Shown here piece by piece: positions 1 through 8,983 of a DNA stretch of 64,000 bases (position 1 is the stretch's first letter; every line of letters begins with the position of its first letter). The stretch lies in contig NZ_JAFIWA010000002.1 in the NCBI RefSeq assembly GCF_018588945.1, forward strand, positions 372,001-436,000, written 5' to 3'. The notes under the pieces were generated by a model. It saw only the letters and a program-made list of their open reading frames with translations. It was not told the DNA's origin and did not search any database. This DNA is from Microbacterium flavescens. GTDB lineage: Bacteria; Actinomycetota; Actinomycetes; Actinomycetales; Microbacteriaceae. The position numbers were made by a program, and so were the translations under genes.

Positions 1-32
1 TCGGGGTCGAGGTAGGGGGCGTCGTGGGTCAC
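1..32 (-). CDS. Start of a probable GH3 glycoside hydrolase (truncated by window edge)
   Basis: Only about ten codons are visible. A GTG start overlaps the TGA stop of the upstream permease in a GTGA arrangement, and the peptide begins MTHDAPYLDP. Many actinobacterial family 3 beta-glucosidases and xylosidases begin with a YLDPSLP-like stretch, so GH3 is a reasonable guess, but the conserved part lies outside the window. The four-base overlap shows translational coupling to the ABC transporter. If the guess is right, the operon imports an oligosaccharide and hydrolyses it in the cytoplasm. Identity rests on memory of family N-termini. Confidence 0.4.
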   Translation of the reverse strand, partial: MTHDAPYLDP

Positions 33-1090
33 TGCTTCTCCTGTCGGGATGTCGCGGGCTCGGTGCGGACGGCCGTGACGGTGTCGTTCACGTTCATGCC
101 CTTCTTCTTGAGGGCGCGGGCGCGCTCGCCGGCCGACCGCAGGCGCGGGTTGACGTACTCGTCGATGCCGAAGTTGATCAGCGAGAGGGCGACGCCGATC
201 GCGGCGATGCACAGCCCCGGAGGCATGAACCACCACCACTGGCCCTGGCGGAATGCGCCCTGCGCGCTCGCCCAGTTGAGGATCGTGCCCCAGTTGTAGG
301 TCGTGACCGGGATGATGCCGATGTACGACAGGGTCGTGAGGCCGATGATCGCGGCCGTCACGGTGCCCACGAAGCTCGCGGCGATGAGGGCCATGAGGTT
401 CGGCAGCATCTCGACGGTGATGATGCGACGAAGCGGCTCGCCATTGGCGCGGGCGGCGAGCACGAAGTCCCGGCTGCGCAGCGACATCGTCTGAGCACGG
501 AGGACGCGCGCGCCCCAGGCCCAGCCGATGAGACCGAGCACGCCCGCGATGAGGATGAGGGGCGGATCCTCGAACATCGACGCCACGATGATGATCAGCG
601 GGATGCCGGGAATCACGAGGAACACGTTCGTCAGAGCCGACAGGCCCTCGCTGCGCCATCCGCGCAGGTAGCCCGACATCACCCCGATGACGATCGCCAG
701 CAGGGTGGCGATGATCGCGGCCAGGAACCCGACGACGATGACGCCGCGGGTGCCGTGGATGACCTGGCTCAGGACGTCCTCGCCGATGTGGGTGGTGCCC
801 AGCCAATGCGCAGCCGACGGCGGCTGGAAGCGCGCCGTGTGGTCGACCTTCGTGGGCGAGAAGGGGGCCAGCACGTCGGCGAAGATCGCGACGAGCACGA
901 AGAAGCCGAGGATCGACAGCCCCGCGATCGACTTCCGGTTGCGGAACATCGCGAAGGCCGAGCCCAGCTTCGACCAGAAGGCCGGCTTCCGCGGCGCGCT
1001 GCCGGTGGGGGCGGGGTTGCGGACGGTGGCGGTCGCGGGCGTGTGCGCCGGGCGCTGCGCCGAGGTCTCGTTGACGATGGTCGTGTCCAT
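29..1090 (-). CDS. ABC transporter permease, DppC/OppC type
   Basis: 353-residue inner-membrane permease of the dipeptide/oligopeptide/nickel ABC family. After a Pro/Ala/Thr-rich cytoplasmic N-terminus of about 45 residues (MDTTIVNETSAQ...), the first membrane span reads ISILGFFVLVAIFADVLAP-like. The OppC N-terminal signature (FADVLAPFSPT, HWLGTTHIGEDVLSQ) follows, then five further hydrophobic segments. The EAA loop that contacts the ATPase is around RANGEPLRRIITVEMLPN. The ATG was chosen because it sits two bases after the stop of the upstream permease. Last transporter gene of the leftward operon, coupled by a GTGA overlap to the next, probably glycosidase, gene. The substrate is not set by this subunit. 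Confidence 0.9.
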   Translation of the reverse strand: MDTTIVNETSAQRPAHTPATATVRNPAPTGSAPRKPAFWSKLGSAFAMFRNRKSIAGLSILGFFVLVAIFADVLAPFSPTKVDHTARFQPPSAAHWLGTTHIGEDVLSQVIHGTRGVIVVGFLAAIIATLLAIVIGVMSGYLRGWRSEGLSALTNVFLVIPGIPLIIIVASMFEDPPLILIAGVLGLIGWAWGARVLRAQTMSLRSRDFVLAARANGEPLRRIITVEMLPNLMALIAASFVGTVTAAIIGLTTLSYIGIIPVTTYNWGTILNWASAQGAFRQGQWWWFMPPGLCIAAIGVALSLINFGIDEYVNPRLRSAGERARALKKKGMNVNDTVTAVRTEPATSRQEKQ

Positions 1091-1092
1091 GC

Positions 1093-2172
1093 TCAGGCCT
1101 CCGTCTGGCGCGTGCGCGGGTCGAGGAATGCGTAGGCCACGTCGGCCAGGAGGTTCGCCAGCAGCACCGAGATGGTGAGGACCAGGAACACTCCCTGCAT
1201 GAGGGCGTAGTCCTTCGCGTTGGTGGCGTCGAGCAGCAGCTTGCCGACGCCGGGATAGCTGAACACCACCTCCATGACGATCGTCCCGCCGACGATGAAG
1301 CCGAGCGCGAGCGCGAAGCTCTGGATCTGGGGCAGCACCGCGTTTCGGGCGGCGTAGCGCCAGAGCACCCGGCTGTTGGGCATGCCCTTCGCCTGCGCGA
1401 CCATGACGTAGTCCTCGTCGAGCACCGTGAGCATCATGTTGCGCATGCCGAGCATCCAGCCGCCGATCGAGGCGATGATGATCGTCGCGGCGGGGAGGAA
1501 GCCGTGGTGGACGACCTCGCCGATGAACTCCCACGACCATTCCGGTGCGACTCCGACGCCGTACGCCTTGCCGATGGGGAACCACCCGAGCATCACCGAG
1601 AACACGGCGATGGCGACCAGTCCGAGCCAGAAGTACGGGATGGTGCTCAGGAAGGTGGTGATCGGGATGAGCGCGTCCAGCCGGCTGCCGCGGCGCCAGC
1701 CGACGATCGCGCCGCCGATCGTGCCGATCGCGAACGCGATGAGCGTCGCGAAGCCGACGAGGCCCACCGTCCAGATCAGCGACTGGCCGACCACCTCGGT
1801 CACCGGGCGCATGCCGTGCAGCAGCGAGATGCCGAGGTCGCCGCGCAGGAGCAGCCCCCAGTAGTCGAGGTACTGCTGCCACAGGGAGGTGTCCGTGTCG
1901 AGCCCGAGCAGCGCGCGCAGCGCCTCCGCCGCCTCCGGGGTGACGTTGCGATTGCGGGCGAGGTACGCGGTCACCGCGTCGCCCTTCATCAGCCGCGGCA
2001 GGAAGAAGTTGATCGTGATGGCCGCCCACAGCGTGAACAGGTAGAACAGGGCGCGGTTGCCCAGGAAGCGCCACGGAACGCGGACGCGACTCTTGACGGC
2101 GCCGGTCGCCGTCGTGCCGGCTTCGATCGCGTCGAAGTCGGGGGCCGGGAGCTGGGGGGCGACGGCGCTCAC
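1093..2172 (-). CDS. ABC transporter permease, DppB/OppB type
   Basis: 359 residues. Inner-membrane permease of the Dpp/Opp family that pairs with the DppC-like permease just downstream. A first membrane span near residues 40-60 (FYLFTLWAAITINFFLPR) is followed by a long extracytoplasmic segment with the family feature GDLGISLLHGMRPVTEVV, then five more hydrophobic spans. The EAA-type loop is near VAQAKGMPNSRVLWRYAARNAVLP. The start codon overlaps the stop of the upstream ATPase gene by four bases (ATGA), so the genes are translationally coupled. Nothing looks truncated. Confidence 0.92.
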   Translation of the reverse strand: MSAVAPQLPAPDFDAIEAGTTATGAVKSRVRVPWRFLGNRALFYLFTLWAAITINFFLPRLMKGDAVTAYLARNRNVTPEAAEALRALLGLDTDTSLWQQYLDYWGLLLRGDLGISLLHGMRPVTEVVGQSLIWTVGLVGFATLIAFAIGTIGGAIVGWRRGSRLDALIPITTFLSTIPYFWLGLVAIAVFSVMLGWFPIGKAYGVGVAPEWSWEFIGEVVHHGFLPAATIIIASIGGWMLGMRNMMLTVLDEDYVMVAQAKGMPNSRVLWRYAARNAVLPQIQSFALALGFIVGGTIVMEVVFSYPGVGKLLLDATNAKDYALMQGVFLVLTISVLLANLLADVAYAFLDPRTRQTEA

Positions 2173-2978
2173 TTCTCACCTCCGAGGATGCCTGCGGCGT
2201 GCGCGAAGTAGGAGTCGGGATCGGGTGATGCCGCGCGCAGCTCTTGGGTGTACGGGTTCTGGGGACGCAGGATGACGTCATCGGCGGGGCCCCGTTCGAC
2301 GACCCGCCCCTGGTTGAGCACGAGGATCTCGTCGCTGAAGTGGCGGGCGGTGGCGAGGTCGTGGGTGATGTAGAGCACGCCCAGCCCCTCCTCGCGCTGC
2401 AGGTCGGCGAGCAGGTTCAGCACCCCGAGACGGATCGAGACGTCGAGCATCGAGACGGGCTCGTCGGCGACGAGGAGCTTCGGGCGGGATGCCAGAGCCC
2501 GGGCGATCGCGACGCGTTGACGCTGCCCGCCCGAGAGCTCGTGCGGCCGGCGGTCGATCACTGCGTCGGCGTCGAGGCGGACGCGGCCGAGCAGGCGGCG
2601 CACCTCGTCGTCGAGCTGGTCCTTGGGCACGACGTCGTCGAGCTGGAGCGGCCGCTGGATGGCGTAGCGGATCGAGTGGTACGGGTTCAGCGACGCGAAC
2701 GGGTCCTGGAACACCATGCGCAGCTGCTGGCGGTACGCGCGCAGTGCCTTGCCGCGGCGGGGGAGCGGTGCACCGTCGAGCCGGACCTCGCCGCTCGTGG
2801 GCCATTCGAGCTGGGTGAGGATCTTCGCGATGGTCGACTTGCCGCTGCCGGACTGGCCGACCAGGCCGATCGTCTGGCCCGAGCGGAGCGTGAAGCTCAC
2901 GTCGTCGAGGGCCTTGATCTGCCCCGCGCCGCGCACCGAGTACACCTTGGTGACGGCGTCGAATTCGAGGACGGTCAT
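2169..2978 (-). CDS. ABC transporter ATP-binding protein, DppF/OppF type
   Basis: 269 residues, cytoplasmic ATPase of the oligopeptide-type importer. Walker A is GQSGSGKST at residues 41-49. The ABC signature LSGGQRQRVAIARAL, a Walker B ending in DEPVS and the H-loop YITHD follow in order. The C-terminus has the short OppF-like extension (ILRPQNPYTQELRAASPDPDSY) typical of peptide/nickel-family ATPases. It overlaps the preceding ATPase gene and the following permease gene by four bases on each side. The two different ATPases form the heterodimeric motor of the transporter. Confidence 0.92.
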   Translation of the reverse strand: MTVLEFDAVTKVYSVRGAGQIKALDDVSFTLRSGQTIGLVGQSGSGKSTIAKILTQLEWPTSGEVRLDGAPLPRRGKALRAYRQQLRMVFQDPFASLNPYHSIRYAIQRPLQLDDVVPKDQLDDEVRRLLGRVRLDADAVIDRRPHELSGGQRQRVAIARALASRPKLLVADEPVSMLDVSIRLGVLNLLADLQREEGLGVLYITHDLATARHFSDEILVLNQGRVVERGPADDVILRPQNPYTQELRAASPDPDSYFAHAAGILGGEK

Positions 2979-3799
2979 CGGTGGACCACCCCCCTCTCTC
3001 CGGTGAGTCGTGGGAACGAGGCGAGCAGCGTGCGCGTGTACTCGGTCTGCGGGTCGGTCCAGATCCGCTCCGCGGCGTCGAGCTCGATGATCTCGCCGTC
3101 GCGCATGATCGCGATGCGGTCGCTGATCTCGAGCAGCAGCGGGAGGTCGTGGGTGATGAAGATGACCGAGAAACCGAACTCGTGCCGCAGGTGCGAGATC
3201 TGACGCAGGATCTCGCGCTGCACCAGCACGTCCAGGGCCGTCGTCGGCTCGTCCATGACCATCAGCTGCGGACGCAGCGCGAGCGCCATGGCGATCATGA
3301 CGCGCTGGCGCATGCCGCCCGACAGCTCGTGCGGGTACGAGCGGTGGCGCTGCGCGCCCACCTTGACGATCTCCAGCAGCTCGACGGCTGCCTCACGTCG
3401 CTGCGAACGGGAGAACTGCGGGCGGTGGACCTCGAAGACGTCCTCCAGCTGGGAGCCGATGGTGGCGATCGGGTTCAGCGAGTTCATCGCGCCCTGGAAG
3501 ACCATCGAGATCTTGTCCCAGCGGAAGCGGCGCATCACCTCCGGCTCGAGGCCGTTGATGTCGATGTCCTCGCCGGACGCGTCGTGGAACACCACGGAGC
3601 CGCTCGTGATGACGGCCGGCGGCTTGAGCAGGCGCTGGACGCCGTAGGCGAGCGTGGTCTTGCCGCATCCGCTCTCACCGGCGAGTCCGAGGATCTCACC
3701 GCGCTGGAGTTCGAGGGTGACGTTCTTGACCGCCCGCACGGGGGGATCGACGTCGTAGACGATCGAGAAGTCGTGGACCGAGAGCAGGGGGTCTCTCAT
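2975..3799 (-). CDS. ABC transporter ATP-binding protein, DppD/OppD type
   Basis: 274 residues from the ATG giving MRDPLLSVHDFSIVYD. The frame stays open about 50 codons further upstream, but that part is built from an intergenic tandem repeat (LRHPSRPKS-like units) and is not a credible protein. Walker A is GESGCGKTT at residues 41-49; signature LSGGMRQRVMIAMAL, Walker B MVMDEPTTALD and H-loop FITHD follow. The C-terminal WTDPQTEYTRTLLASFP region is the usual family tail. It is the first gene after the intercistronic hairpin that separates the receptor gene from the rest of the operon. Confidence 0.92.
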   Translation of the reverse strand: MRDPLLSVHDFSIVYDVDPPVRAVKNVTLELQRGEILGLAGESGCGKTTLAYGVQRLLKPPAVITSGSVVFHDASGEDIDINGLEPEVMRRFRWDKISMVFQGAMNSLNPIATIGSQLEDVFEVHRPQFSRSQRREAAVELLEIVKVGAQRHRSYPHELSGGMRQRVMIAMALALRPQLMVMDEPTTALDVLVQREILRQISHLRHEFGFSVIFITHDLPLLLEISDRIAIMRDGEIIELDAAERIWTDPQTEYTRTLLASFPRLTGERGVVHR

Positions 3800-3832
3800 C
3801 GAGGCTGGTTCGCTTTCGTGAAGGCTGACGAG

Positions 3833-3945
3833 CGGGCGGGACGGATGCCGCGGGAGCAGTGCTGACTTCGGGCGGGACGGATGCCGCAGCAGCAGTACTG
3901 ACTTTGGGCGGGACGGATGCCGCAGCATCCGTCCCGCCCGGTGGA
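3833..3945. repeat. Tandem GC-rich repeat between receptor and ATPase genes
   Basis: Three head-to-tail copies of a unit of about 36 bases sharing the core GGGCGGGACGGATGCCGC, the last followed by an inverted copy of the same core. The block fills the gap between the receptor gene and the DppD-like ATPase gene. The inverted copy forms the hairpin listed separately. The same block produces the spurious repeated N-terminal extension in front of the ATPase reading frame. Confidence 0.75.
3906..3939 (-). terminator. Intercistronic hairpin after the receptor gene
   Basis: A perfect 15-base-pair stem (GGGCGGGACGGATGC and its complement) closes a CGCA loop, seven bases beyond the receptor stop codon on the transcribed strand. 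There is no U-tract, so it is probably a leaky terminator or an mRNA-stabilising structure. In binding-protein importers such a hairpin commonly lets the receptor be made in excess over the membrane subunits; that role here is inferred from position. Confidence 0.7.
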
Positions 3946-5598
3946 TCAATCGGCGGGCTGCAGCTGCGTGAGGATCTGCACGACGGCAGGCTGCGTCGGG
4001 TCCGCCGAGGCGTACTGGTCCTCCTCGGAAGGCCAGCCGACGTAGTTGCGCGTGTTGAACTCGCCCAGCAGCGGGTGCGCACCCAGCGGGATCGCCGGCA
4101 CGTTCTCCACGAAGGCCGTCTGCATCACTGCGAGCGCGGCTTCACGGTCGGCGTCCGACGCCGCGTTCGCGTAGGTGTTCAACGCGTCGGTGACCGCCGG
4201 GTCGTCGAAGCGGCCGAAGTTGAAGGCCGCCTTGCCGTCGACGATCCACTTCGGGTCCATCGTCGACGTGTACAGGCCGTACGCGTTGCCGGTGTCCTCG
4301 AGCCAGTGGATGATCGCCTGGAAGGTGCCTTCCTGGCGCGCGGCATCCCAACCGCCCCAATCGGGCTGGTCGACCTTGACCTCGATGCCGAGGCCCTCCT
4401 TGAGCTCCTCGGCGATCAGCGCCTGCTCCGTGTTCCAGTCGCTCCAGCCCGCGGGGACCGAGATCGAGAAGGTAACCGCTGCGCCGTCCGGGTCGATGAG
4501 GGTGTCGCCGTCCCAGGTGTAGCCGGCGTCGGTGAGGATCTGACGCGCCTTGTCGACGTCGACCGAGTACTCCTGGCCGGCGTACTCGGGGAGGATCTCG
4601 TCCTCGAGCAGGGCGCCCAGACCGGTGACGCTCCAGACGGCCTCGCTGGCGCCTTCGCGGGCGATGTCGACGTAGGCCTGGCGGTCGATCGTCCAGGCGA
4701 GCGCCTGGCGGAGTGCGGGGTCGTCGAACGGCTCGGCCTGAAGGTTCATGAACAGCGTTCCCGCGCCCGCAGTGGGGGAGACGAGGAACTTGTTGTCGGG
4801 GTCGGCCGACAGGTAGCTGTCCTCGATCTGGGGGATGAACGCCTGCGCCCAATCTGCCTCGCCGGTCGCGAGGGCGGTCGTGAGGGCGGCGTTGTCGCCG
4901 TAGGAGACGTAGTGCAGCTCGGGCACGGCGAGCTCGCCGGCCCAGTAGTCGGGGTTGGCCGTGAGGGTGACCGACTCGGTCGTCCACGAGTCGAGCACGT
5001 ACGGACCGGTGCCCACGGCCTGGCCCTCGCCGGTGAGCGGGTCGGTGTTCGGGTCTTCGATGTCCTTCCAGATGTGCTCGGGCACGATCTGGAAGTGGAG
5101 CACACGGGCCTGCTGGGTGAACTTCGAGCTGTTGAACTCGATCGTGACCGTGTCGCCGTCGACGCTCACGCTCTTGAGGTCGAGGGCGTTGGTGTCGTTG
5201 AGCTTGCCGTCGAGCACCTGGTTGAACGAGAAGGCGATGTCTTCGGCGGTGAAGTCCTCGCCGTCGCTCCATTTGACGTCGCTGCGGGCCACCGCGGTGA
5301 GCTGCGTGTAGTCGTCGTTCCACTCGACCGACTCGGCCAGCCACGGCGTGGTGCCGAGGTCGCCGGTCGGATTGACGAGGGCGAGGGACTCGAAGATGAC
5401 CTTGCCGTAGCTGTACTTCGAGGCGGACGAGTCGCCGAGGTACGGGTTGTTCGACTCCGTGGTGATGGCGCCGTCGGGCTTGGCGATGGTGAGCGCCGCG
5501 CCCGTTTCGGAATTGCCCGAGTCCGAGCCGGCTGCGCAGCCGGTCAGCACGATCGCCGCAGCGATGCCGACGGCGGCGAGGGAAGACCTAAGCCTCAT
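3946..5598 (-). CDS. ABC transporter substrate-binding lipoprotein (SBP family 5)
   Basis: 550 residues. Lipoprotein receptor of the peptide/nickel/oligosaccharide class (SBP_bac_5). The signal peptide ends in a lipobox LTGC with the lipidated cysteine at residue 21, followed by a Ser/Gly linker. The mature protein shows class features such as TPWLAESVEWNDDYTQLTAVARSDVKWSDGEDFTAEDIAFSFNQVL and QALAWTIDRQAYVDIA. The ATG at 5598 is chosen over an upstream in-frame start because GGAGAAG lies just before it and a clean signal peptide follows. First gene of the leftward operon, divergent from the TetR gene. With a likely glycosidase at the operon end, an oligosaccharide ligand is more likely than a peptide, but this is inference. 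Confidence 0.93.
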   Translation of the reverse strand: MRLRSSLAAVGIAAAIVLTGCAAGSDSGNSETGAALTIAKPDGAITTESNNPYLGDSSASKYSYGKVIFESLALVNPTGDLGTTPWLAESVEWNDDYTQLTAVARSDVKWSDGEDFTAEDIAFSFNQVLDGKLNDTNALDLKSVSVDGDTVTIEFNSSKFTQQARVLHFQIVPEHIWKDIEDPNTDPLTGEGQAVGTGPYVLDSWTTESVTLTANPDYWAGELAVPELHYVSYGDNAALTTALATGEADWAQAFIPQIEDSYLSADPDNKFLVSPTAGAGTLFMNLQAEPFDDPALRQALAWTIDRQAYVDIAREGASEAVWSVTGLGALLEDEILPEYAGQEYSVDVDKARQILTDAGYTWDGDTLIDPDGAAVTFSISVPAGWSDWNTEQALIAEELKEGLGIEVKVDQPDWGGWDAARQEGTFQAIIHWLEDTGNAYGLYTSTMDPKWIVDGKAAFNFGRFDDPAVTDALNTYANAASDADREAALAVMQTAFVENVPAIPLGAHPLLGEFNTRNYVGWPSEEDQYASADPTQPAVVQILTQLQPAD

Positions 5599-5642
5599 TG
5601 CTTCTCCTTCGTGATGTGACGTCGGCGTACTCACGCGAGCCA

Positions 5643-5656
5643 CCACGACGTCGTGG
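5643..5656. promoter_or_regulatory. 14-bp perfect palindrome upstream of the receptor gene
   Basis: CCACGACGTCGTGG is a perfect palindrome 45 bases upstream of the receptor start. It could be a second operator beside the TetR-type site 19 bases further on, or chance in GC-rich DNA. No regulator is identified for it. Confidence 0.35.
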
Positions 5657-5674
5657 GGGGTGATTGCCGGATAA

Positions 5675-5692
5675 ACTTACAACCAAGTAAGT
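5675..5692. promoter_or_regulatory. Probable TetR operator (ACTTAC-N6-GTAAGT)
   Basis: A perfect six-base inverted repeat with a six-base spacer, set in a short AT-rich patch between the divergent receptor and TetR genes. The size, symmetry and position suit a TetR-family dimer site that could control both directions. AAGTAAGT-type half sites are common for this family. Binding is inferred. Confidence 0.65.
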
Positions 5693-5779
5693 AACCATCG
5701 CAACCGTGTCGGCAGGGTCCCGCGTTCGGCCGGTGCGTAGAATCTTGATCCGCCAGATGAGTCGAGGGGGCGCACGCCA

Positions 5780-6412
5780 TTGAGTGAGCAGCGCAGACAG
5801 CCGCGTTCGCGGCCCGAGACTCTCGCGCGCCGCCGCGACATCCTCGACGCCGCGAGTGAGATCTTCGGCGCGAAGGGCTTCACCGGGGGAACGCTTCAGG
5901 AGATCGCCGACCAGGTCGGCATGACCCACGCAGGTATCCTGCATCACTTCGGCTCGAAGGATGCCCTCCTGCTCGAGGTGCTGCGACATCGTGATGAGAC
6001 CGATGTGGCCGACCTCGAGGAGCAGCACATCCCCGACGGCATGGACCTGTTCCGCCACCTCGTGCGCACCGCGTTCGCGAACGCGGAGCGACCCGGGATC
6101 GTCCAGGCCTACGCCGTGCTCTCGGCCGAGTCCGTGACCGACGACCACCCCGGCCGCGCGTTCTTCCAGAAGCGGTACGAGACCCTGCGGGGCGAGGTCG
6201 CCCACGCGTTCGCCGTCGTGTGCGCCGAGCGCGGCATCAGCGAGCCCGAGACGGTGGCATATGCCTCGACGAGCATCCTCGCCGTGATGGACGGCCTTCA
6301 GGTGCAGTGGCTGCTCGACCCGACGGCGCTCGACCTCGGGCGCGCGTCCGAGTTCGCGATCGAGGCGATCGTCGCCTCGGTGCTCGAGCCCGCCCCGTCG
6401 CCGCTCGTCTGA
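5780..6412 (+). CDS. TetR family transcriptional regulator
   Basis: 210 residues. The N-terminal HTH spans about residues 15-62 (RRDILDAASEIFGAKGFTGGTLQEIADQVGMTHAGILHHFGSKDALLLEVL), with the TetR pattern of the third helix followed by YxHFxSK-like HHFGSKDALL. The C-terminal ligand-binding domain is alpha-helical and unspecific in sequence. The start is TTG in the frame giving MSEQRRQ; no better ATG lies upstream. It is divergent from the ABC operon, with the ACTTAC/GTAAGT operator between, so it most likely represses the transporter until an inducer, perhaps the imported sugar, is present. Confidence 0.9.
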   Translation: MSEQRRQPRSRPETLARRRDILDAASEIFGAKGFTGGTLQEIADQVGMTHAGILHHFGSKDALLLEVLRHRDETDVADLEEQHIPDGMDLFRHLVRTAFANAERPGIVQAYAVLSAESVTDDHPGRAFFQKRYETLRGEVAHAFAVVCAERGISEPETVAYASTSILAVMDGLQVQWLLDPTALDLGRASEFAIEAIVASVLEPAPSPLV

Positions 6413-6413
6413 C

Positions 6414-6760
6414 GCGTTTCGTCTCGCTCCGCTCGCTCAACGACCGGGCTCTTCCCGGCGTTGAGCGTCCAGGACACGCCGTCCTGCGCGGCCGCGCCGC
6501 GGCACGTCCTGGACTCTCAACACAGAGGGCTGACCCTCGGGTCGTTGAGCGAGCCCGCGGAGCGCTGACCCCGGGTCGTTGAGCGAGCCCGCGAAGCGCG
6601 CGAGACGAAACGCGTCACGCTGCCCCCCGGTCGTTGAGCGAGCCCGCGCAACGCTGCCCCGGGGTCGTTGAGCGAGCCCGCGAAGCGCGCGAGACGAAAC
6701 GCCTCACGCTGCCTGCGGGTCGTTGAGCGAGCCCGCGAAGCGCGCGAGACGAAACGCCTC
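6414..6760. repeat. Array of dispersed Microbacteriaceae-type palindromic repeats
   Basis: The spacer between the TetR gene and serC consists almost wholly of copies of GGTCGTTGAGCGAGC...GCGAGACGAAACGC. One inverted copy lies at 6414-6448, full direct copies at about 6574-6613, 6662-6703 and 6718-6758, and shortened copies at about 6538-6563 and 6629-6653. Between them is a different inverted repeat with arms at 6460-6475 and 6506-6521 (GTTGAGCGTCCAGGAC and a near-perfect complement). The family recurs at 13332 and 63631. It looks like a dispersed non-coding element that may also act as a bidirectional terminator between the convergent genes. Confidence 0.8.
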
Positions 6761-6775
6761 GAACGTCCGAGTGAG

Positions 6776-7897
<1,122 letters not shown>

Positions 7898-7978
7898 CTA
7901 GGTCGGTGTCCCTATGGCCCGCGGCTGCATGACAACCCATGACCCCGACCGCCGAGCGCCGCTGTCTCACCGCCAAGA

Positions 7979-7990
7979 TAGGCTGGCCTA
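7979..7990. promoter_or_regulatory. Possible DtxR/IdeR box upstream of the regulator gene
   Basis: TAGGCTGGCCTA, a palindrome with perfect five-base arms, lies 34 bases before the regulator start and resembles the core of the iron box (TTAGGTTAGGCTAACCTAA). The outer half-site bases match poorly on the left and partly on the right (CCTAACC). It could serve autoregulation or act simply as a -10 region. Confidence 0.35.
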
Positions 7991-8023
7991 ACCGGCTTTC
8001 ACCGATTCGAGGACCCTCGCGAC

Positions 8024-8725
8024 ATGACCGATCTCATCGACACCACAGAGATGTACCTGCGCACGATCCTCGAACTCGAAGAGGAGAACATCATTCCTCT
8101 TCGCGCACGCATCTCCGAGCGACTCGGCCACTCCGGCCCCACCGTCTCGCAGACGGTCGGGCGCATGGAGCGCGACGGGCTCGTCGTCGTCTCCGAAGAC
8201 CGCAGCCTCGAGCTCACCGATGCCGGCCGTCAGAAGGCCGTCGACGTCATGCGCAAGCACCGCCTGGCGGAGCGCCTTCTCTCCGACGTGATCGGTCTTG
8301 ACTGGGCGTACGTCCACGAAGAGGCGTGCCGGTGGGAGCACGTCATGAGCGAGCAGGTCGAGCGTCGCCTCGTCGAGCTGCTCGGTCACCCGACGGAATC
8401 GCCCTACGGCAACCCGATCCCCGGTCTCGACCAGCTCGGCGACATGCCGGCGACCCAGTTCGAGCAGGGCGTCGTCGGCCTCGTGCGCCGCCTCAACGAC
8501 GCCGGCGAGCCGATCACGGGCACGGTCCGGCGCCTCGCCGAGCCTGCGCAGGTCGATCCCGAGCTGCTGCAGCAGCTCAAGGGCGCCGGGGTGCTGCCGG
8601 GCGCCTCGGGCGACTACCGCTACAACGAGGGCTACGTGCTGGTGCAGATGCACGGCAACGACGAGGGGCTCGAGCTTCCGGTCGAGGTCGCCTCGCACAT
8701 CTTCCTCGTCGACGACCGCCGCTGA
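8024..8725 (+). CDS. Iron-dependent transcriptional repressor, DtxR/IdeR family
   Basis: 233 residues, close in length to DtxR. The N-terminal winged helix (residues 1-73, with HSGPTVSQTVGRMERDGLV as recognition region) is followed by a dimerisation/metal domain and a C-terminal SH3-like domain from about residue 150. The DtxR metal ligands are all at their canonical positions: Met10, Cys102, Glu105 and His106 for the primary site, and His79, Glu83 and His98 for the ancillary site. This makes an Fe(II)-responsive repressor of iron uptake and storage genes, rather than an MntR-type protein, the better reading. ATG start; single gene. Confidence 0.95.
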   Translation: MTDLIDTTEMYLRTILELEEENIIPLRARISERLGHSGPTVSQTVGRMERDGLVVVSEDRSLELTDAGRQKAVDVMRKHRLAERLLSDVIGLDWAYVHEEACRWEHVMSEQVERRLVELLGHPTESPYGNPIPGLDQLGDMPATQFEQGVVGLVRRLNDAGEPITGTVRRLAEPAQVDPELLQQLKGAGVLPGASGDYRYNEGYVLVQMHGNDEGLELPVEVASHIFLVDDRR

Positions 8726-8803
8726 CGCGCCGGAAGTACAGCGAGCGGATGCCGCGTCCGGCGGTTGCGGATGGACCGGTCAGCGAACTGCCAGCCGATG
8801 AAC

Positions 8804-8832
8804 GTGACAGATTCGTTACCTTCAGGTAGCCT
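8804..8832 (+). promoter_or_regulatory. Likely sigma-70-type promoter for the M23 peptidase gene
   Basis: GTGACA and TAGCCT hexamers with a 17-base spacer lie about 150 bases before the peptidase start. This predicts a transcript starting near 8839 with a long leader. Inferred from sequence only. Confidence 0.45.
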
Positions 8833-8838
8833 CGAACG

Positions 8839-8983
8839 GTCCACTAGGCGAGAAGCCCGCCGACGGATCCCGCGTAGATTGCCTCTCTGGCTCGTCGTCC
8901 ACGCGGTGTAGCCCGCATATCGTGCCCCGACACCGAATGCCGACGAGCCAGCGCCACCGGCGCAGAGGCGCCGGAGGACCAGT
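8839..8983 (+). promoter_or_regulatory. Structured 5' leader of the M23 peptidase gene
   Basis: About 145 bases between the likely promoter and the peptidase start can fold. A perfect nine-base-pair stem (GGCTCGTCG at 8889-8897 with its complement at 8941-8949) encloses a 43-base loop, and a shorter GGCGC/GCGCC hairpin follows near the ribosome-binding site. Actinobacterial cell-wall hydrolase genes often carry a c-di-AMP riboswitch in this position, but its conserved blocks are not recognisable here. The region is listed only as a candidate regulatory leader. Confidence 0.35.

Noticed and set aside
8839..8983. c-di-AMP riboswitch in the M23 leader
   Set aside because: Position fits what is known for actinobacterial hydrolases, but the conserved GGGTGAATC-like and CCGACAGC-like blocks were not found.
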